Shown in pieces: positions 60,066 through 64,000 of a DNA stretch of 64,000 nt (its first letter is position 1; each line of letters begins with the position of its first letter). This DNA is from Natrinema salaciae. Lineage in GTDB: Archaea > Halobacteriota > Halobacteria > Halobacteriales > Natrialbaceae. The notes beneath the pieces were generated by a model. The model worked only from the letters and a program-made list of their open reading frames with translations, made no database searches and was not told where the DNA came from. The stretch is taken from positions 248,001 through 312,000 of the forward strand of contig NZ_FOFD01000004.1 in assembly GCF_900110865.1 (NCBI RefSeq). The letters run 5' to 3'. Made by a program: the position numbers and the translations under genes.

Positions 60066-60473
60066 ATGCCCTCGCGCCTCGACCCCGAGACCGACTTCGA
60101 GGAACTGACCGCTCGCGTCCGCACGCAGTCACAGCAAGCGCCGGGCTCGGACACCGAACGCGTGACGATCCGCTCGCTCGAGGCGGTGCGCTCCGACTCG
60201 CTCGAGACCCTGCTCGAGGCCGCCGAGAGCGAACACCTCGAGCCGGGCGACCTCGTCTTCCTCCTCTCGCGGGCCAACGCCGACCGCCTCTGCGAGCGGG
60301 AGGCCGACGTCGACGACGTCGACGAACTCGAGGACGTGCTCGGTCGGCGAGTCCGCGTCGAAGACGGGATGCCCGACGACACGGTGCTCCTCTTGCATCC
60401 CGACGCCGTCGAGGGGGAGGAACTGGTCGAACCCGAGGCGATCGCCTGCGGAATCGTCGGGACGGACGAGTAG
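60066..60473 (+). CDS. haloarchaeal protein of unknown function
   Basis: This 135-residue acidic protein (MPSRLDPETDFEELTARVRT) has a regular helix/strand body with LEAAESEHLEPGDLVFLLSR and VRVEDGMPDDTVLLLHPDAV, perhaps a small alpha/beta domain. No motif is recognised. It is divergent from the Bat-type regulator by 155 bases, which could be a shared regulatory region. Confidence 0.7.
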   Translation: MPSRLDPETDFEELTARVRTQSQQAPGSDTERVTIRSLEAVRSDSLETLLEAAESEHLEPGDLVFLLSRANADRLCEREADVDDVDELEDVLGRRVRVEDGMPDDTVLLLHPDAVEGEELVEPEAIACGIVGTDE

Positions 60474-60555
60474 GGGAACAGCCCGCTCCAGTACGACTGT
60501 GCCCGCGTCGGAGAGCGACCGCTGGGTCAGCGAGTTCGGGGTCTCACAGGTACTA

Positions 60556-60978
60556 TTAGCTAGAGAGTAGTTCACAAGGCGTCTCAGGATAGTCGTTACA
60601 GTTCCTGGTGCCCAAATAAACGGCACCCGCCTCGCAATAAACTGAGACCCACTGGCAGGCCCCCCCTTCCTCGTCCAGCGCGAGTTCGGTCCGCTCCTCT
60701 CGGCCGAGCACTTTCGCGGACACGGAATACGCGCCCGCTGCGTCAGTATCCCAGGTACAGTCGATAATCCGAGTTGAGACGGTGTCCGAGGGGGGATCGA
60801 TCGAAACCGTCTCGTCGTAGACGATATCGCCGTCCCTCTCGACGCGAATGTCGACGTCTCTCGACGTCGCATCGAAGTTCTCGAGTCGCACCCCGCCGAG
60901 CCTGACCGTCGAGTCGAACACGCCACACCCGCTCAGCAATGCTGTCCCGGATATCGCCAATAGTTTTCTTCTGTCCAT
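60556..60978 (-). CDS. small lipoprotein with beta-sandwich-like domain
   Basis: This 140-residue protein has a signal with lipobox (MDRRKLLAISGTALLSGCGV). The mature part, LGGVRLENFDATSRDVDIRV, DGDIVYDETVSIDPPSDTVS and AGAYSVSAKVLGREERTELA, is strand-rich like an Ig-type fold. Three later cysteines (WDTD region Cys, YCEAG, CND and CELL) may form disulfides. A TATA-like AATTATTT about 26 bp upstream supports the leaderless start at 60978. It is cell-surface anchored; function unknown. Confidence 0.8.
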   Translation of the reverse strand: MDRRKLLAISGTALLSGCGVFDSTVRLGGVRLENFDATSRDVDIRVERDGDIVYDETVSIDPPSDTVSTRIIDCTWDTDAAGAYSVSAKVLGREERTELALDEEGGACQWVSVYCEAGAVYLGTRNCNDYPETPCELLSS

Positions 60979-61215
60979 ACTGGATCACGTCACTTGTGGG
61001 AAATAATTACTTTGGTGCTACCCGTATTCTAGGGTTTGTGCTCTACCGACCGAGTGCCAGTTCGGACTCGATCGCGACGCCGAGCCACGGACCGCACGGG
61101 TCGGGTACACCCGCGAAGCCATTACCTGCCGAATCGACGGCAGAGACGCCCGCGGGAACGGGAACCCGTCCACTGCCGACCCGAGTACTATCCGCTGCTC
61201 GAGTGTGGCCACAGT

Positions 61216-62556
61216 ATGCGCTATCTCGAGATCACGGTCCCGGAGGGGAAACGGCGATCCGTTCTCGACATTCTGGAGGACGAGGGGGTCGACTACGTCG
61301 TCAGCGACGAAACGAGCGGCAGGGGGTACACGGCGGTCGTCCGGTTTCCGATCCCGACGCAGGCCGTCGAACCGCTCCTCGATCGGTTGAAGCGGGCCGG
61401 AATCGGCGACGAGGCCAGCGTGGTCGTGATCGACGCCGAGACGGTCGTCTCCGAACGGTTCGCGACGCTCCGGGATCAGTACAGTCGCGGCGGCCAGACC
61501 GGCGCGCGCACCTCGAGACAGGTGCTGCGCACGAAGGCCGACGAACTCACGCCGCCGTTTCCCATCTACGCCATCATGCTGCTGATCAGCGCCGTCGTCG
61601 CCACGGCCGGGCTGTTGGCCGATTCGCCGGCAGTGGTGATCGGCGCGATGGTCATCGCGCCGCTGCTCGGGCCCGCGCTCGCCGCCAACGTCGGCATCGT
61701 GACCGGCGACGGCCGGCTCAAATCGACGGGCTTCACGTACCAGCTCGTCGGCGTGGCGATGGTCGTCGTCGCTTCGATCGGGCTCGCCACCCTCGCCCGC
61801 CTGGCCGGACTCGAGCCCGCGGGCGTCGACATCGTCGTCGCCACCGAACTCGAGGAGCGGGTCGCGCCGAACCTGTTCTCGCTCGCGGTCGCCCTCGGTG
61901 CCGGGATCGCCGGCATTCTGAGTCTCACGCGGGGGTTTTCGGAGGCCATCGTCGGCGTCATGATCGCCGCGGCGCTCATTCCGCCCTCCGCGGCGGTCGG
62001 GATCACGGTCGCCTGGGGGATGTCCGGCGCGGCGATCGGTGCCGCCGTCCTCGTGATCGTCAACCTCCTGTCGATCAACCTCGCGGCGCTGGCGACGCTG
62101 TGGGTCGCCGGCTATCGCCCGCAAGGGCTGTTCGAGGCGTCACCGACCCGGACGCCAACGTACACGTACGCGGCGATATTCGGCATCGGGCTCCTGGTAC
62201 TCGCCGCACCGCTCGCCAGCGTCACCCTGCTCGAGTTCCACACGACCGAACTCGAGTCGGCCGCCGAAGACGAGGTGAACGCAGTGCTCGCGGAGCCGCG
62301 GTACGACGAACTCGAGAGCGAAGACGTCGCCATCGAACTCGACGGGGACTACCCGGTCCAGTCGGTCGATCGGGTCGTCGTCACGGTCACTGGGCTGGAA
62401 TCCGGCCCGGAACCGGGGCTGGCCGACCGGCTCTACGAGGAGATCAGGCCCCACACCGACGAGCCGCTGGTCGTCGAGGTTCAGTACGTCGTCGCCGAAC
62501 AGCGCGGTGACGACGCCGACCGACGAAACGGGAACGAGCCCTTGGACTGGCCGTGA
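61216..62556 (+). CDS. DUF389 (TIGR00341-type) membrane protein
   Basis: This 446-residue protein starts MRYLEITVPEGKRRSVLDIL, with a soluble ferredoxin-like N-terminal domain (about 1-110). The DUF389 membrane domain has 8 or so helices: FPIYAIMLLISAVVATAGLL, SPAVVIGAMVIAPLLGPALA, FSEAIVGVMIAAALIPPSAA. A C-terminal soluble domain (about 345-446) follows. The family is uncharacterised. The start at 61216 fits the family; a longer in-frame stretch upstream is not protein-like. Confidence 0.9.
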   Translation: MRYLEITVPEGKRRSVLDILEDEGVDYVVSDETSGRGYTAVVRFPIPTQAVEPLLDRLKRAGIGDEASVVVIDAETVVSERFATLRDQYSRGGQTGARTSRQVLRTKADELTPPFPIYAIMLLISAVVATAGLLADSPAVVIGAMVIAPLLGPALAANVGIVTGDGRLKSTGFTYQLVGVAMVVVASIGLATLARLAGLEPAGVDIVVATELEERVAPNLFSLAVALGAGIAGILSLTRGFSEAIVGVMIAAALIPPSAAVGITVAWGMSGAAIGAAVLVIVNLLSINLAALATLWVAGYRPQGLFEASPTRTPTYTYAAIFGIGLLVLAAPLASVTLLEFHTTELESAAEDEVNAVLAEPRYDELESEDVAIELDGDYPVQSVDRVVVTVTGLESGPEPGLADRLYEEIRPHTDEPLVVEVQYVVAEQRGDDADRRNGNEPLDWP

Positions 62557-62571
62557 GCGACGCCTGCGGGC

Positions 62572-64000
62572 TCAGCCGGGGTCCGACGACGGACGGTACC
62601 GACGACTCACGGCCTTCCACCGCCCGGTGCGGAACAGCCAGAGGTTGATCCCGCCCGGAACGGCCGTCTCGAGCAAGAGCGCGAGGCAGAGCCCGCCGAC
62701 GCCCAGCGGCGTGACCAGCCCGAGCGCGGCCGCCGGGAGCGCGAACGCGTACCGTCCGAGCAGGGAGGCGACGAACGGCCAGCGGGTGTCACCGGCACCG
62801 AGCAGCGCCCCCGCGGCGGCCCCGTCGATCCCGTAGCCGATCGAACTGACGGCACCGACCGCGACGAAGAGGGCGGCCTGTGCGACGTTCGCGGGCTCGG
62901 TGACGAACAGCCCGGCGATCGGCCGCGCGAAGACCAGGACCAGAACGGTTACGCCGGCGTAGAGCACGACCGAGAGTCGAATGATCCCCGTCCCGTAGGC
63001 TCCCGCTTCCGCCTCCTCGTTCGCGCCGAGGTGCTGTCCGACCAGCGAACTCGCGGCCAGGGACAGCCCCCAGTTGACGCTGTTGATCAGGGCCCGCACT
63101 CGTCGCCCGACCTCGAGGGCCGTCACGACCACCGGGCCGAACGAGGCGGCGATCCAGAGCAGCGGGAAGACGATCGCCCCCTGCGCGAGCCGACGGCCGA
63201 TCTCCGGGAGCGAGATCTCGATCAACTGGCGGATCAGCGTCGGTTCGAACCACGGTCCGCCTCGAGTGATCGGGACGGGACTGGGAGCCATGCCGAGGCG
63301 GCCGTACGATCGGCCGAGCATCCCCCACGCGAGCACCAGCGTCACGAACGCGCTCGCGAGGGTCGTGCCGATCGCCGCACCGGCAGCGCCCAGACCGAAC
63401 CCGAAGATGAGAACGCCGCTGAAGACGATGTTGAGCACCGCACCGCCGGCGCGCGCGACCATCTCGGTGAACGTGTCGCCGACGCCCGTGTACGTTCGGC
63501 TGGCGATGAGATTGAGCAGTTCGAAGACCACCGCGGGCGCGACGTAGACGAGGTAGACGCTGCCGTGGCCGAGCGCGGCCGAGTCGGCACCGAGCAGAGC
63601 GATCAGCGGACCGGGAACGGCGAGAAAGACGGCCATGATCGGGAGCGCGAACGCGAGCGCGAGGACGACGCTCTGGGTGACCGCCAGCGACGCGCGATCG
63701 GTCTCCTCGCCGCCGTAATTCTGCGAGACGAGCGTGACGGTGCCACCCGCCAGTCCGAGTCCCAGCAGCGTCACGATCTGCCAGTAGCCGAGCGCGAACG
63801 CCAGTCCCGCGGTTCCCGCCGTTCCGACGGCCATCCCGACCATCGCGAGATCCGCCGTCTGCTTCGACATGATCGCGAAACCGGTCACGATCCGCGGCCA
63901 CGCCAGCGCCATCGTCGACCGGAAACGCTCGGCGTCGATGATCCCGCAGCGCTCGAGGAGCCCCGCGACGAACGCGACCGCTGCCGGCTGCAGTTCCGAC
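62572..64000 (-). CDS. MATE family multidrug/sodium antiporter, N-terminus cut by window edge
   Basis: The frame remains open to the right edge, so the visible 476 codons lack the true start. The segment before the internal Met at 63912 is family-like (GLLERCGIIDAERFRSTMAL), showing that this Met is not the start. Twelve membrane segments are expected. Visible family features are TADLAMVGMAVGTAGTAGLA, LGLAGGTVTLVSQNYGG, SLAASSLVGQHLGANEEAEA and GIDGAAAGALLGAGDTRWPF. It exports cationic compounds using a sodium or proton gradient. Confidence 0.9.
   Translation of the reverse strand, partial: SELQPAAVAFVAGLLERCGIIDAERFRSTMALAWPRIVTGFAIMSKQTADLAMVGMAVGTAGTAGLAFALGYWQIVTLLGLGLAGGTVTLVSQNYGGEETDRASLAVTQSVVLALAFALPIMAVFLAVPGPLIALLGADSAALGHGSVYLVYVAPAVVFELLNLIASRTYTGVGDTFTEMVARAGGAVLNIVFSGVLIFGFGLGAAGAAIGTTLASAFVTLVLAWGMLGRSYGRLGMAPSPVPITRGGPWFEPTLIRQLIEISLPEIGRRLAQGAIVFPLLWIAASFGPVVVTALEVGRRVRALINSVNWGLSLAASSLVGQHLGANEEAEAGAYGTGIIRLSVVLYAGVTVLVLVFARPIAGLFVTEPANVAQAALFVAVGAVSSIGYGIDGAAAGALLGAGDTRWPFVASLLGRYAFALPAAALGLVTPLGVGGLCLALLLETAVPGGINLWLFRTGRWKAVSRRYRPSSDPG

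Overview
This window is a high-GC stretch of a haloarchaeal chromosome (class Halobacteria; a Natrialbales-type organism is my guess from gene content). The signs are very acidic proteins, archaeal DnaG, Bat-type HTH regulators, DUF7344-type and LWR-salt proteins, Tat-dependent lipoprotein signals, and many TATA boxes placed so that transcripts would be leaderless.

Layout. 1-9.0 kb: exported repeat protein cut by the left edge, carB, a PAS/GAF sensor kinase, small conserved haloarchaeal proteins. 9.0-11.6 kb: an AT-rich island with a membrane protein, a gene remnant and a Tat-exported SpeB/C10-like cysteine protease. 11.7-15.3 kb: flavoprotein reductase, DUF6149, polysaccharide deacetylase lipoprotein. 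15.5-21.7 kb: two paralogous ABC-type binding lipoproteins divergent from a chemotaxis transducer, a probable sensory module. 21.8-30.5 kb: thrB, pdxS, decarboxylase-like protein, DUF1405, valS, AAC(3)-like enzyme. 30.7-32.7 kb: small winged-helix regulators, including a tight three-gene PadR-like module. 32.8-42 kb: RND/MMPL exporter, CARF-type regulator, large Bat-like sensor-regulator, sodium/solute symporter with its DUF3311 partner. 42-46 kb: membrane-anchored HTH regulator with an operator-like inverted repeat, dnaG, DoxX/HxlR divergent pair. 47-50.6 kb: polyprenyl-carrier lipid genes (DUF92 membrane protein, a degenerate and a canonical cis-prenyltransferase). 51.2-54.8 kb: a candidate structured RNA, then siroheme decarboxylase, precorrin-2 dehydrogenase and glutamyl-tRNA reductase genes (tetrapyrrole operon). 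55-64 kb: small regulators and conserved haloarchaeal proteins, HAD hydrolase, pterin dehydratase, DUF389 protein, and a MATE exporter cut by the right edge.

Most interesting: (1) the two cis-prenyltransferase homologues at 48.5-50.6 kb have complementary motif loss. One keeps the catalytic DGNRR loop but lacks the C-terminal RxG; the other has lost the loop but ends in RRFGR. This mirrors the eukaryotic DHDDS/NgBR heteromer, and a possible polyprenol/polyprenyl-phosphate kinase-like gene lies next to them. (2) A compact multi-hairpin RNA candidate lies upstream of the haem operon behind its own TATA box. (3) A SpeB-like prepro-protease sits in the AT-rich island. (4) Binding proteins and transducer form a likely chemosensory module. 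No tRNA, rRNA, CRISPR array, transposase or integrase was recognised. All functions come from reading the sequence; no database search was run.
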